A stretch of DNA of 64,000 nucleotides from UKL13-2 sp036394575 (GCA_036394575.1 DASWEY010000040.1:1-64000); one strand, 5' to 3'. Shown: positions 33,496 through 42,239, numbered from the stretch's first letter. Notes: generated by a model not told the origin, from the letters alone. Translations and numbers: made by a program.

Positions 33496-33870
33496 TCATT
33501 TCCATTCAATCAGCACCCAAGTTGGTACCGCAATTTTCGGCGCCGGACCGTCCACGCGCGAGAAATTGCCGTCGCCCTTCGGATCGACCAGAAAATAGGC
33601 GGCCCCGCCGGCGGGCACCACCCGCATCTTGTACAGCTTGCCATTGAGGCGGTATTCCTCGACGGTGTCGGTACCCTTCTTGACGATAGTGACCTTGCCT
33701 TCCACCGACAGGTCATCATCCGTCACCTTCGGCGGGGGCGGCGGTGCTTCCACCGCCTGCAGGTCCTTGGGTTTGGGATGCTCCTTCGACTGGGCGAAGG
33801 CGGGAAGCGCCGCGGCAAACGACAGCGCGAATATCAGCGGGCAGGCGATTTTTTTCACCATTGTTTTCAT
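33496..33870 (-). CDS. DUF2782 family periplasmic protein
   Basis: 124 residues with a signal peptide (LIFALSFAAALPAFAQ|SK), a Pro-rich spacer (EAPPPPPKVTDDD) and a compact domain VTIVKKGTDTVEEYRLNGK, YKMRVVPAGGAAYFLVDPKG and VPTWVLIEWK at the C-terminus. These are the recognisable elements of DUF2782, a small exported family found next to polA and thrB in betaproteobacteria. Function unknown. Sits between thrB (60 bases) and the LOG-family gene (10 bases) in a presumed operon. Confidence 0.85.
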   Translation of the reverse strand: MKTMVKKIACPLIFALSFAAALPAFAQSKEHPKPKDLQAVEAPPPPPKVTDDDLSVEGKVTIVKKGTDTVEEYRLNGKLYKMRVVPAGGAAYFLVDPKGDGNFSRVDGPAPKIAVPTWVLIEWK

Positions 33871-33880
33871 ATACGACTCC

Positions 33881-34627
33881 TTAAAGAGACATTTCCAGGG
33901 CCTTCTCGTCGGGCGAGGGCATGATGCTGCGAGTCGCGTAATGCTCGAAGATGATATCGACGGCGGTCTGCGCGTCGTCGGTGATCCTGAACAGTTCCAT
34001 ATCCTTGGCGCTGATCACGCCCTCTGTGAGCATGGTGGTTTTGATCCAGTCGACCAGGCCCGCCCAGAACCGGCTGCCGACCAGCACGATCGGGATGCGG
34101 CGTATCTTGCCCGTCTGTATGAGCGTCAGCGCCTCCGAGAGTTCATCCAGCGTGCCGAATCCGCCCGGCATCACCACATAAGCGGCGGCATGCTTGACGA
34201 ACATGGTCTTGCGCGCGAAAAAATGCTGAAACGACATCGATACGTCCTGATAGCCATTGCCGCCCTGTTCGAAGGGCAACTGGATGTTGAGGCCCACGCT
34301 GGGGCTCTTGCCGCCAATGGCGCCCTTGTTGGCGGCCTCCATGATGCCGGGCCCGCCGCCCGAGAGCACGCCGAAGCCGGCATCGGACAGCTTGCGCGCG
34401 ATCGTTTCGGTGAGCGGATAGTAGGGGTTGCTTTCCTTCAGCCGGGCGCTGCCGAAGATGGCGACCGAGGGGCCGATGTTTTCCAGTTTGTCGGTGGCCG
34501 AAACCAATTCGGCGATAATGTTGTACATCCACCACGATTCGCGGGCAGCCGTCATCGACTGGAACATCATTTCCGGATCGGCGCGCTTCGGTATTTTCGT
34601 CGCCGAATTTTTGTTTTTTGGTTCCAA
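33881..34627 (-). CDS. LOG-family (TIGR00730) Rossmann-fold protein
   Basis: 248 residues if translation starts at TTG 34627, which has GGAGAAATT at suitable distance. The frame is open beyond this but the extra 23 codons run into polA. The next ATG (34570) would lose a charged leader (EPKNKNSATKIPKRADPE). Domain motifs: SVAIFGSARLKESNPYY, GVLSGGGPGIMEAANKGA and VVMPGGFGTLDELSEALTLI, the PGGxGTxxE signature of cytokinin-riboside monophosphate phosphoribohydrolases and related nucleotide-binding proteins. Substrate uncertain. Its start lies only 14 bases from the divergent start of polA. Confidence 0.88.
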   Translation of the reverse strand: MEPKNKNSATKIPKRADPEMMFQSMTAARESWWMYNIIAELVSATDKLENIGPSVAIFGSARLKESNPYYPLTETIARKLSDAGFGVLSGGGPGIMEAANKGAIGGKSPSVGLNIQLPFEQGGNGYQDVSMSFQHFFARKTMFVKHAAAYVVMPGGFGTLDELSEALTLIQTGKIRRIPIVLVGSRFWAGLVDWIKTTMLTEGVISAKDMELFRITDDAQTAVDIIFEHYATRSIMPSPDEKALEMSL

Positions 34628-34641
34628 AATAAATTTCTCCA

Positions 34642-37485
34642 ATGAGCCTTTTGCCAAACGCCGATACCGACGCCGACAGCAACCATCCGGCTGCAACGCA
34701 GCCCAAACACCTGTTGCTCGTCGATATCTCGAGCTATTTTTACCGGGCGTTCCATGCCATGCCGGATTTGCGCAGCCCGGCGGGGTTGCCCACCGGCGCC
34801 ATCTACGGCGTTGCCAGCATGCTCAAGCGACTTCGCGATGAGCACCCTCACGATTATAGCGCTTGCGTGTTTGACCCCAAGGGGCCGACCTTTCGCGACG
34901 AAATCTATAAGGAATACAAAGCCACGCGTTCGGCGATGCCCGAGGACTTGGTCACACAGCTGGCACCGATGCGCGAAACCATCGAGGCGCTGGGCTGGCC
35001 CTGCGTGGTGGTCGACGGCATGGAGGCCGACGATGTGATCGGCACCCTGGCGGTTCAAGCCAGCGCGCGCGGCGTGAAAACCATGGTTTCCACCGGCGAC
35101 AAGGATCTGGCGCAGCTGGTCAACGACCAAGTCACCCTGGTCAACACCATGAGCAACGAGCGTCTCGACGTGGCCGGCGTGCAGGAAAAGTTCGGCGTGC
35201 CGCCGGAGCGCATCGTCGACTATCTGGCCCTGATGGGCGATAACGTCGATAACGTCCCCGGCGTGGAAAAGGTCGGACCCAAAACCGCGGCGAAATGGAT
35301 CGCCGAATACGGTTCGCTCGACGGGGTGATCGCCAATGCCGCCAATATCAAGGGCGTGGTTGGCGACAATCTGCGCAAGGCGCTGGATTGGCTGCCCACC
35401 GGCCGCGTGCTGGTGACGGTGAAATGCGATGTGCCGCTGCCGTTCGAGTTCGACGCGCTGGCCTACCAGGCGCCGGATATCGACAAGCTCGACAAATTGT
35501 ATGAGCAATTCGGCTTCAAGGGCATGCGCGCGGCGCTCAAGGGCAAGAGCGGCGACGCCGGCGTGACCGCGACCGCAGCGGTCGAGGGCGATGCGGTGTT
35601 CAGACAGGCCGACAAGGACGCCACCGCCAGCCGCTGGTCTTCCGGCGAGGCGGCGGCGAAACAAACCGAATTCATCAACACGCGCGATTACGAATGCGTG
35701 TTGACCGAGGCGCAGCTCGATGCCTGGCTGGCCAGGCTCGACGCCGCCGAACTTTCCGCCATCGACACCGAGACGACCAGCCTCGATCCGCTCACCGCGC
35801 AGATCGTCGGCCTGTCGTTTTCCTGCGCGGCCGGTCATGCGGCGTATATGCCGCTGCGGCATGTCTATCCCGGCGCACCCGATCAGCTCGATTTCGACGC
35901 TGCCATCGCCAAGCTGCGCCCCTGGCTGGAGGATCCGCGCAAGAAAAAACTGGGCCAGAACATCAAATACGATTTGCATGTATTCGCCAATCACGGCATT
36001 CGCGTGCGGGGCTATGTGCACGACACCCTGCTGCAGAGCTATGTGCTGGAAAGCCATCAGCGCCACGACATGGAATCGCTGGCCACGCGCCACCTCGGCG
36101 CCAAAACCGTCGCTTATGAGGACGTCGCCGGCAAGGGCGCCACGCAAATCGGTTTCGACCAGGTGTCGATCGATACCGCCACCAACTACTCCGCCGAGGA
36201 TTCGGACGTCACCCTGCAGTTGCACCATGCGCTTTATCCGCAGATCGCCGAAGACGCGCAGCTCAATCGTGTCTATACCGACATCGAAATGCCGACCACT
36301 CATGTGCTGCTCACCATCGAGCGCAACGGCGTGCTGATCGACGGTGCTTTGCTGGAGAAACAAAGCGGTGAGCTGGGGCAGAAAATGCTCGAACTCGAAG
36401 CCCGGGCGCACGAAGAGGCCGGCCAGCCCTTCAATCTCGGCTCGCCCAAGCAGCTCGCGGAAATCCTGTTCGACAAAAAAGGCATCAAGCCACTGAAAAA
36501 AACGCCCGGCGGCGCGCCGTCGACCGACGAGGAAACGCTGGAAAAACTGGCGCTGGATTATCCCCTGCCGAAAATCATTCTCGACTATCGCGGTGTGTCG
36601 AAACTGAAAAGTACCTATACCGACAAACTGCCGAGGATGGTCAATGCGCGCACCGGTCGCGTGCACACCACCTATTCGCAGGCGACGGCGGTGACGGGCC
36701 GGCTCGCGTCCAACGACCCCAATCTGCAAAACATCCCGGTGCGCACGGCCGAGGGGCGGCGCATTCGCGAAGCGTTCATCGCGCCGGCCGGGCATGTCCT
36801 CGTCTCGGCCGACTATTCGCAGATCGAATTGCGCATCATGGCGCATCTGTCCGGCGATGTCGGCCTGCTGAAGGCATTTGCCGATGGCGAAGACGTGCAC
36901 CGCGCGACCGCCGCCGAAGTGTTCGGCGTCGAACGCAGCCAGGTATCGAGCGAGCAGCGCCGTTATGCCAAGGTCATCAACTTTGGTTTGATCTACGGCA
37001 TGAGCGCCTTCGGCCTGGCCGGCAACCTGGGTATCGAGCGCAGCGCCGCCGCCGCCTATATAGACCGCTACTTCGCCCGCTATCCCGGGGTGAAGCAATA
37101 CATGGAGCGCACCCGCGCCGAAGCCCATGACCGTGGCTATGTGGAAACCGTATTCGGCCGCCGGTTGTGGTTGCCCGATATCCGCTCCGGCAACCAGGCG
37201 CGCCGCCAGGGCGCCGAGCGCGCGGCCATCAATGCACCGATGCAGGGGACGGCCGCCGATTTGATCAAGCTTGCGATGATCGCGGTGCAGGGCTGGCTGG
37301 AAAAAGAAAAACTCGCCACCAAACTTATCATGCAGGTGCACGACGAACTGGTGCTGGAAGTGCCGGATTCAGAGTTGGCGCGCGTGCAGCGGGAAATTCC
37401 GGCGCTGATGACCGGCGTGGCCAAACTGGATGTGCCGCTGGTGGCAGAACCGGGCGTAGGGGTGAACTGGGAAGAGGCGCACTAA
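34642..37485 (+). CDS. polA: DNA polymerase I
   Basis: 947 residues. The 5'-3' exonuclease domain (HLLLVDISSYFYRAFHAMPD, DPKGPTFRDEIYKEYKATR, GDNVDNVPGVEKVGPKTA) is followed by the 3'-5' proofreading domain with intact acidic residues (AIDTETTSLDPL, QNIKYDLHVF, YSAEDSDVTL) and the polymerase domain: motif A LVSADYSQIELRIMAHLSGD (~719), motif B RRYAKVINFGLIYGMSAFG (~772), motif C IMQVHDELVLEV (~896). Full length with all three activities predicted. About 22 extra N-terminal residues precede the usual start. No clear Shine-Dalgarno sequence. Divergent from the LOG gene with almost no intergenic DNA. Confidence 0.97.
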   Translation: MSLLPNADTDADSNHPAATQPKHLLLVDISSYFYRAFHAMPDLRSPAGLPTGAIYGVASMLKRLRDEHPHDYSACVFDPKGPTFRDEIYKEYKATRSAMPEDLVTQLAPMRETIEALGWPCVVVDGMEADDVIGTLAVQASARGVKTMVSTGDKDLAQLVNDQVTLVNTMSNERLDVAGVQEKFGVPPERIVDYLALMGDNVDNVPGVEKVGPKTAAKWIAEYGSLDGVIANAANIKGVVGDNLRKALDWLPTGRVLVTVKCDVPLPFEFDALAYQAPDIDKLDKLYEQFGFKGMRAALKGKSGDAGVTATAAVEGDAVFRQADKDATASRWSSGEAAAKQTEFINTRDYECVLTEAQLDAWLARLDAAELSAIDTETTSLDPLTAQIVGLSFSCAAGHAAYMPLRHVYPGAPDQLDFDAAIAKLRPWLEDPRKKKLGQNIKYDLHVFANHGIRVRGYVHDTLLQSYVLESHQRHDMESLATRHLGAKTVAYEDVAGKGATQIGFDQVSIDTATNYSAEDSDVTLQLHHALYPQIAEDAQLNRVYTDIEMPTTHVLLTIERNGVLIDGALLEKQSGELGQKMLELEARAHEEAGQPFNLGSPKQLAEILFDKKGIKPLKKTPGGAPSTDEETLEKLALDYPLPKIILDYRGVSKLKSTYTDKLPRMVNARTGRVHTTYSQATAVTGRLASNDPNLQNIPVRTAEGRRIREAFIAPAGHVLVSADYSQIELRIMAHLSGDVGLLKAFADGEDVHRATAAEVFGVERSQVSSEQRRYAKVINFGLIYGMSAFGLAGNLGIERSAAAAYIDRYFARYPGVKQYMERTRAEAHDRGYVETVFGRRLWLPDIRSGNQARRQGAERAAINAPMQGTAADLIKLAMIAVQGWLEKEKLATKLIMQVHDELVLEVPDSELARVQREIPALMTGVAKLDVPLVAEPGVGVNWEEAH

Positions 37486-37527
37486 GCGCTGCGGCTGGTT
37501 GTCGCGAGAATTTTCGCAACAGATCGT

Positions 37528-37902
37528 TCAGGTTTTCTGCGCCGCGCTGGCATCGATATCCGCCAGGCATTCGCGTCCCTTGTCGGTCACCTCAAAATGT
37601 CCCGGGGTCGGGCCGGCCATTACGTAACCCTTGCGTGCCAGGAAAGCCGCCGCCTTGCCCTCCAGCCGCGCGTCGGCATCAAGGGCAACCGCACGCAGGC
37701 CGGTGATGCAATGCTTGATGAACAGCGCTTCCGCGCCTTTCTCCGTTAATTCGTAACTGCCATTGCGCCGATGCGCCAGCAGTTTGATGCCGACCAGATG
37801 CCTGGCATTTCTGGCGATGCAGGCGCTGGGTTTGTCGGATGGCTTCGACTGACTGACCTGCTCCAGCGCTTCGAATTCGTCCCTGCTCAATGGATGGTTC
37901 AC
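37528..37902 (-). CDS. Hypothetical protein, possible winged-helix repeats
   Basis: 124 residues from GTG at 37902 (MNHPLSRDEFEALEQVSQS). The frame stays open upstream but becomes Arg/Ser-rich and unlike protein, so the GTG is preferred. Two parallel segments are visible: HLVGIKLLAHRRNGSYELTEKG and GYVMAGPTPGHFEVTDKGRE, each a helix followed by an E(L/V)T(E/D)KG turn as in MarR-like or PadR-like wings. This suggests a tandem winged-helix fold, but no family is recognised. Converges on polA with a 42-base gap. Confidence 0.5.
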   Translation of the reverse strand: MNHPLSRDEFEALEQVSQSKPSDKPSACIARNARHLVGIKLLAHRRNGSYELTEKGAEALFIKHCITGLRAVALDADARLEGKAAAFLARKGYVMAGPTPGHFEVTDKGRECLADIDASAAQKT

Positions 37903-38095
37903 GGTGTTTTCTTGAAATTGCTTCAATGTTGAAGCGAGGGTCCATGGTACGGGCTGCCGGTGCACAACGCAAAGTGCCGTCTGCAGCCTTGGCGCAAATG
38001 AAAATGGCCACGCATAACACGTGGCCATTTCTTTTCTGCCTGCGCAGCCCCGGCAATCTCGGTTGCGGTCCCTGTCCGAACGTAGCGGAAAGCAA

Positions 38096-38320
38096 TTACA
38101 ACTGTGCGTGTTTGCGCGAGGCGATGACGACGATGGCTTCCAGTTTCTGCACGGCGGGGCGCGGTGCGATGACAGCGGTGGCCTGGTGCGCAACGGCCAC
38201 TTCGGCGGGGCGGGCGCTGACCGGGTTGCTGGTCAGCATCGAGCCGACAATCACGACGAGGGCGATGGCGAGGCTGGCGACGGCGGCATTGTCTTTGCTG
38301 GTGTTGAATTCGGTTTTCAT
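38096..38320 (-). CDS. Small single-span membrane or exported protein
   Basis: 74 residues from ATG at 38320, preceded by CAGGAGTCACAC, a good ribosome-binding site. Starts MKTEFNTSKDNAAVASLAIA, then a hydrophobic helix ALVVIVGSMLTSNPV with possible cleavage after VSA, and a basic C-terminus ending VVIASRKHAQL. Small proteins of this build are common in Oxalobacteraceae-like genomes; function unknown. The strong ribosome-binding site and codon pattern support it being real. Confidence 0.6.
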   Translation of the reverse strand: MKTEFNTSKDNAAVASLAIALVVIVGSMLTSNPVSARPAEVAVAHQATAVIAPRPAVQKLEAIVVIASRKHAQL

Positions 38321-38671
38321 GTGTGACTCCTGGGGTTCGGGGTGGCTGCGTTCGGGGTGTTGCGCTTGTTGATGGCTCCACTTTAGGGTTGCCGCGCCGA
38401 ACGCTCAATCGCGTTGCGACGAAACTGCAAAAATGCCGTGCGGAACGTCCGATTTGTGGCGGTTTCGCCATTTGCGGGCCCGAATCCACGGCATAAAAAT
38501 GCGCACTGCCGGCCGTTTCCTGCGTCGCCAGACTTATTTCTTGTTTGCCAAAGTCTAGTATCCACGCGCCTTTTGGGGCAAAAATGCCCCGAAATGCGCG
38601 CCAATGCTGGGGTTTGCATTTCTTTGTGGACGCAGGCGTATAGTTTGGCAAACCATAACCGGGGGAAGCGT
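38321..38671. other. 351-base intergenic region upstream of mgtE
   Basis: Divergent promoter space between the small membrane protein and mgtE. Besides palindrome copy C (38560-38610) it holds a long-range inverted repeat ATGCCGTG (38433-38440) / CACGGCAT (38487-38494), with a small hairpin TGGCG-GTTT-CGCCA (38457-38470) nested inside. This could be a structured leader on the mgtE transcript, but no known Mg2+ riboswitch consensus (M-box) was recognised. Confidence 0.35.
38560..38610. repeat. Dispersed intergenic palindrome, copy C (inverted orientation)
   Basis: On the minus strand it reads CCAGCATTGGCGCGC, then ATTTCGGGGCATTTTTGC, CCCAAAAGGCGCG and a degenerate outer right arm. The inner loop has itself become a short hairpin (GGGGC/GCCCC). 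The left flank AAATGCAAACC matches that of copy A. Unlike the other copies it lies in a divergent promoter region. Confidence 0.8.
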
Positions 38672-39916
38672 GTGTCCGATCACATTCCGTTTACGTCTCC
38701 ACTGCCGCCGGAACATGCGCGCCGCCAACTGGTTGCGGCACTCAAGGCCAATCCGCCCGGCACCGCCGCCGCCCTGCTGGCGCGAACCGAGGACCGCCTT
38801 GCCGTTGAGGCGCTTGCCGAACTCAATCCCGCCTTCATCCAGGACATCCTCGCCGCGCTGCCGACGCCGCGCCGCGAGAATATCCTCGACAGCGCATCGG
38901 TGGAACTGGCGCGTCAATGGCGGCGCAACCAGATCTATCCGGGCGATACCCTCGGCCGCTTGATGGAACCGGCGTACGCGGTGTTCGGCCCCGAGACCTC
39001 GGTGGGCGAGGCGGTGGATTTTTTGCGCACCCTGATCCGTACCGCGTTCATCACTTATGGCTATGTCACCGCGCCGGACGGCAGGCTGCTGGGCCTCATC
39101 ACCATGCGCGATCTGCTGTTTTCCGAGCGGCTTGTGCCGCTCAGCAGCATCATGCTGCGCGACGTGTTCACCTTCCGGCCGGAAATGGATGTGTCGTCGG
39201 CGATGCAGCTGTCAATGAGCCGCCACTACCCGGTGTATCCGGTATGCGACGCCGAGGGGCGCCTGCTGGGCCTGGTGCGCGGCCAGGCGATCTTCGAGGC
39301 CAAGGCCTTCGAGATCACCGCGCAGGCCGGCAGCATGGTCGGTGTAGAAAAGGAAGAACGCATCTCCACACCGATGATGCGCAGCTTCAAGTTTCGCCAT
39401 CCCTGGCTGCAGCTCAATCTGCTCACTGCTTTTCTGGCCGGCGGGGTGGTGGCGATGTTCCAGGGCACCATCGACAAGCTGGTGATTCTCGCCGCGTTCC
39501 TGCCGGTGCTGGCCGGGCAATCGGGCAACACCGGCTGCCAGGCGCTGGCGGTGACCCTGCGCGGCATCACCCTGGGCGAGATCAGGCCCGGCGACGGCAA
39601 AATGCTGATCACCAAAGAAGGCCTGCTCGGCGCCTTGAACGGTGCACCGATCGGCGTGGTCGCCGGTATCGCCATGTATGTAACGGCCTCCGCCCAGCAC
39701 TCGCCACATGCGCTGGTGCTCGCCGCCGTGGTGTTCCTGGCCATGGTCGGCGCCTGTACCATCAGCGGCATCTCCGGCGCGGTGGTGCCATTGACGCTGA
39801 AGCGCTTCGGCACCGATCCGGCGACGGCCTCGAGTATTTTTCTGACCACCGCGACCGATATCGTCAGCATGGGCATGCTGCTGGGGCTGGCGACGCTGCT
39901 GGTGCCCCTGGCCTGA
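38672..39916 (+). CDS. mgtE: MgtE-family magnesium transporter
   Basis: 414 residues from GTG at 38672 with GGGGGAAG eight bases upstream. N-terminal superhelical domain (ALAELNPAFIQDILAALP), then a CBS pair (IYPGDTLGRLMEPAYAVFGP; LGLITMRDLLFSERL; SSIMLRDVFTFRPEMDVS; HYPVYPVCDAEGRLLGLVRG) and five membrane helices with RHPWLQLNLLTAFLAGG, LPVLAGQSGNTGCQALAV and a last helix DIVSMGMLLGLATLL. GNTGCQ is the family pore motif. Dimeric Mg2+ channel gated by Mg2+ binding to the CBS domains. Followed by a terminator at 39941-39969. Confidence 0.93.
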   Translation: MSDHIPFTSPLPPEHARRQLVAALKANPPGTAAALLARTEDRLAVEALAELNPAFIQDILAALPTPRRENILDSASVELARQWRRNQIYPGDTLGRLMEPAYAVFGPETSVGEAVDFLRTLIRTAFITYGYVTAPDGRLLGLITMRDLLFSERLVPLSSIMLRDVFTFRPEMDVSSAMQLSMSRHYPVYPVCDAEGRLLGLVRGQAIFEAKAFEITAQAGSMVGVEKEERISTPMMRSFKFRHPWLQLNLLTAFLAGGVVAMFQGTIDKLVILAAFLPVLAGQSGNTGCQALAVTLRGITLGEIRPGDGKMLITKEGLLGALNGAPIGVVAGIAMYVTASAQHSPHALVLAAVVFLAMVGACTISGISGAVVPLTLKRFGTDPATASSIFLTTATDIVSMGMLLGLATLLVPLA

Positions 39917-39940
39917 TCCCCGGATTCCCAGGGCAATAAG

Positions 39941-39969
39941 ACAAAAGCCCCGCAATGCGGAGCTTTTGT
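39941..39969. terminator. Bidirectional terminator between mgtE and the BLUF gene
   Basis: ACAAAAGC / GCTTTTGT outer stem and CCGC-AAT-GCGG inner stem separated by one C-A mismatch. It contains A and T tracts on both sides, suiting both convergent genes. Confidence 0.8.
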
Positions 39970-40005
39970 GTTTCGATGGCTGCTGCGTTCAAGCCGGCGG
40001 AAGGT

Positions 40006-40434
40006 TCAGCCTCCCGGCCCCATGATCGAAGCGGTGGCCATCATTTCATTGAGCAGCGCCATCGAGACCTTGCCCGAGACCGTATAAGGGTCGAGTTCGG
40101 CGCGTTCGGAATACTTGATGAGCAGCGAGGGGTTGATGCGGTTCAGCGAAACCTGTCCCATCGACCAGTGCGCGAAGCTGCGCTCGTCGATTTCCTCGTA
40201 GCTCAGCAACACGACGTCCTGATGCCGCGGGTCGTTGGCAATCTTGTTGTACAGCTTGTTGATTTCCAGGCGCCCGCCTTCGAGGACCTGCAAAAAAATC
40301 CTGCCGCTGCAGCACAGTACGCCGGTGATGCCGTGCTGTGGATTGCTGGTGCGCGATTTGACCATGATGGCGGTGAGGTCGTCCTGCGAAATGGTTTCCT
40401 TGGTGCGGCTGCAGTACATCAGGCGGACTAGCAT
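40006..40434 (-). CDS. BLUF-domain blue-light photoreceptor
   Basis: 142 residues. MLVRLMYCSRTKETISQDDL at the start carries the flavin-contacting Tyr (residue 7). Then KSRTSNPQHGITGVLCCSGR with the conserved Asn/Gly loop, FLQVLEGGRLEINKLYNKIA with the key Gln (~49), and ERSFAHWSMGQVSL with the Trp and Met that respond to light. BLUF domains bind FAD and signal through a hydrogen-bond switch. There is no attached effector domain; the ~40 residue C-terminus is helical, as in short PixD/YcgF-like BLUF proteins that act through partner proteins. No partner is adjacent. Confidence 0.93.
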   Translation of the reverse strand: MLVRLMYCSRTKETISQDDLTAIMVKSRTSNPQHGITGVLCCSGRIFLQVLEGGRLEINKLYNKIANDPRHQDVVLLSYEEIDERSFAHWSMGQVSLNRINPSLLIKYSERAELDPYTVSGKVSMALLNEMMATASIMGPGG

Positions 40435-40473
40435 GGTGCGATTCCCCGGGTTATTTTTGTGGCGCCAGCCTGC

Positions 40474-41208
40474 TCAGACGTTCTTCTTGGTAAGCAGCGA
40501 CAGGAACTCGCGGCGCAGATTGGCATCCTTGAGGAAAGAGCCGCGCATCAGGCTGTTGGTCATTTGCGAATCGCTGTCTTTCACGCCGCGCCAGTGCATG
40601 CAGAAATGATTGGCTTCCATGACGATGGCGAGGCCGTCGGGCTTCACTTTTTCCTGCAGGGTATTGGCCAGTTGCGTAACGGCCTCTTCCTGGATCTGCG
40701 GACGGCTCATGATCCAGTCGGTGAGGCGCGCATATTTGGACAGGCCGATCAGGTTGGAATGCTCGTTGGGCATCACCCCGATCCACACCCGGCCGATGAT
40801 CGGGCACAGATGGTGCGAGCAGGCGCTGCGCACCTTGATCGGGCCGACGATCATCAGTTCGTTCAGGCGCTCGACATTCGGAAATTCGGTCACCGCCGGC
40901 TGCGGCGTGTAGCGGCCGCTGAAAATTTCCGTGAGATACATTTTCGCGATGCGCTGCGCGGTCTCATTGGTGTTGTGATCGTTCTCGGTGTCGATCACCA
41001 GGCTTTTCAGCACTTCCGCCATCTTGGCCGCGACCTCGTCGCGCAGCTGGTCGATCTCGCCTTCCTTCACGAACGCCGAAATATTGTCGTTGGCATGAAA
41101 GCGGCGGTTGGCGTGCTGCAGCCGCGTGCGGATGCGATCGGAGGCCAACGCGCTGTTCTCGCCGTCGTCGGGGTCGCTATGGAAAAGCGGAGTCAGACTG
41201 GAAGGCAT
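40474..41208 (-). CDS. folE: GTP cyclohydrolase I
   Basis: 244 residues. The N-terminal extension is followed by EVLKSLVIDTENDHNTNETA, MYLTEIFSGRYTP, zinc-binding ACSHHLCPIIGRVWIGVMP (~residues 135-153), LSKYARLTDWIMSRPQIQEE and the second Cys in HFCMHWRGVKDSDSQ. Converts GTP to dihydroneopterin triphosphate, first step of folate synthesis. Zinc-dependent type. Lies 47 bases downstream of folE2, which encodes a second enzyme for the same step. Confidence 0.95.
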   Translation of the reverse strand: MPSSLTPLFHSDPDDGENSALASDRIRTRLQHANRRFHANDNISAFVKEGEIDQLRDEVAAKMAEVLKSLVIDTENDHNTNETAQRIAKMYLTEIFSGRYTPQPAVTEFPNVERLNELMIVGPIKVRSACSHHLCPIIGRVWIGVMPNEHSNLIGLSKYARLTDWIMSRPQIQEEAVTQLANTLQEKVKPDGLAIVMEANHFCMHWRGVKDSDSQMTNSLMRGSFLKDANLRREFLSLLTKKNV

Positions 41209-41255
41209 GGCGGACTTCTTCAGGGGTCAACTGCGAAAACGCGCGCCTGCGAGGG

Positions 41256-42080
41256 CTAGCCACGCGTCGGGTCGTGCTGCTTGTCGCGCTCGATCACTGC
41301 ATACGCGGAATGATTGTGAATGGATTCGAAATTTTCGGTTTCCACCACATAGGCGTCGACGCGCGGGTCCGCATTCAGCGCCGCCGCCACATCGCGCACC
41401 AGGTCCTCGACGAATTTGGGATTGTCATAGGCGCGCTCGGTGATGTACTTCTCGTCGGGCCGCTTGAGGATGCCGTACAGCTCGCTGGAAGCCTGGTCCT
41501 CGGCGATGCGCACGATATCCTCCACCGCGATCGCTTCCTTGCCGCGCACCGCAATGGTGATGTGGGAGCGCTGGTTATGGGCGCCGTAGGCCGCGATTTC
41601 CTTGGAGCAGGGGCACAGGCTGGTCACCGGCGCCGTCACTTTGGTGGTGATGCTTGTCACGCCGTCCTTGATGGCGCCGCTCAGCACCACCTCGTAATCC
41701 ATCAGCGAAGAAACGCCGGAAACCGGCGCCGCTTTCTTGATGAAGTAGGGAAACGCCATCTCGATGTGGCCCTCGCCGACGTGCAGACGCTCGACCATTC
41801 TGGCCAGCAGCGCGGAAAACATCGGCACGCTGAACGCCTCCTGGTTCGCTTCCAGAAGCTCCACGAAGCGCGACATATGCGTGCCCTTGACGTCGTGCGC
41901 CAGGCGCACCGTCATGCTGAAGGTGGCAATCGTATGCTGGATCTCGCCGGAAACGGATTGGATGCGGACTGGGTGGCGGATGCCTTTGATGCCGACGCGG
42001 TCGATCGAGGTACGGCGGGTGTCCACGGAACTCTGCACATCCGGCATCGGCAGCGGTAGGTTCAGGTCGCGCTGATTCAT
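41256..42080 (-). CDS. folE2: GTP cyclohydrolase FolE2 (type IB)
   Basis: 274 residues. MPDVQSSVDTRRTSIDRVG at the N-terminus is characteristic, followed by MTVRLAHDVKGTHMSRFVEL, MDYEVVLSGAIKD, VTAPVTSLCPCSKEIAAYGAH (catalytic Cys) and ARGKEAIAVEDIVRIAE-like sequence, with AYVVETENFESIHNHSAYAV near the end. FolE2 performs the same reaction as FolE but uses other metals than zinc, and in several bacteria is induced by zinc shortage. Both genes lie in the same direction, folE2 first. No Zur box was recognised in the ~200 bases upstream. Confidence 0.95.
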   Translation of the reverse strand: MNQRDLNLPLPMPDVQSSVDTRRTSIDRVGIKGIRHPVRIQSVSGEIQHTIATFSMTVRLAHDVKGTHMSRFVELLEANQEAFSVPMFSALLARMVERLHVGEGHIEMAFPYFIKKAAPVSGVSSLMDYEVVLSGAIKDGVTSITTKVTAPVTSLCPCSKEIAAYGAHNQRSHITIAVRGKEAIAVEDIVRIAEDQASSELYGILKRPDEKYITERAYDNPKFVEDLVRDVAAALNADPRVDAYVVETENFESIHNHSAYAVIERDKQHDPTRG

Positions 42081-42215
42081 GAAGCAAATCCTGTGAATTC
42101 GGCCTGCCAGTATAGCGCGGGCCTAATAGTTGAGTAAAGTAATCGGGAATAACACATCTGGCGGCAAATTGCGGCAATTTCAAGGCCGGGGCACATATCC
42201 CTGCCGGCAATAAAA

Positions 42216-42239
42216 AAGGGCGCTCTCGCGAGCGCCCTT
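42216..42239 (-). terminator. Intrinsic terminator of the amtB operon
   Basis: Perfect stem AAGGGCGCTC / GAGCGCCCTT around TCGC. On the minus strand it is followed by TTTTTTATTG. It lies 50 bases after the amtB stop. Confidence 0.9.

Noticed and set aside
34567..37341. ~900-codon open frame antisense to polA
   Set aside because: Shadow of polA; composition rich in His, Gly, Arg and Gln and no motifs.
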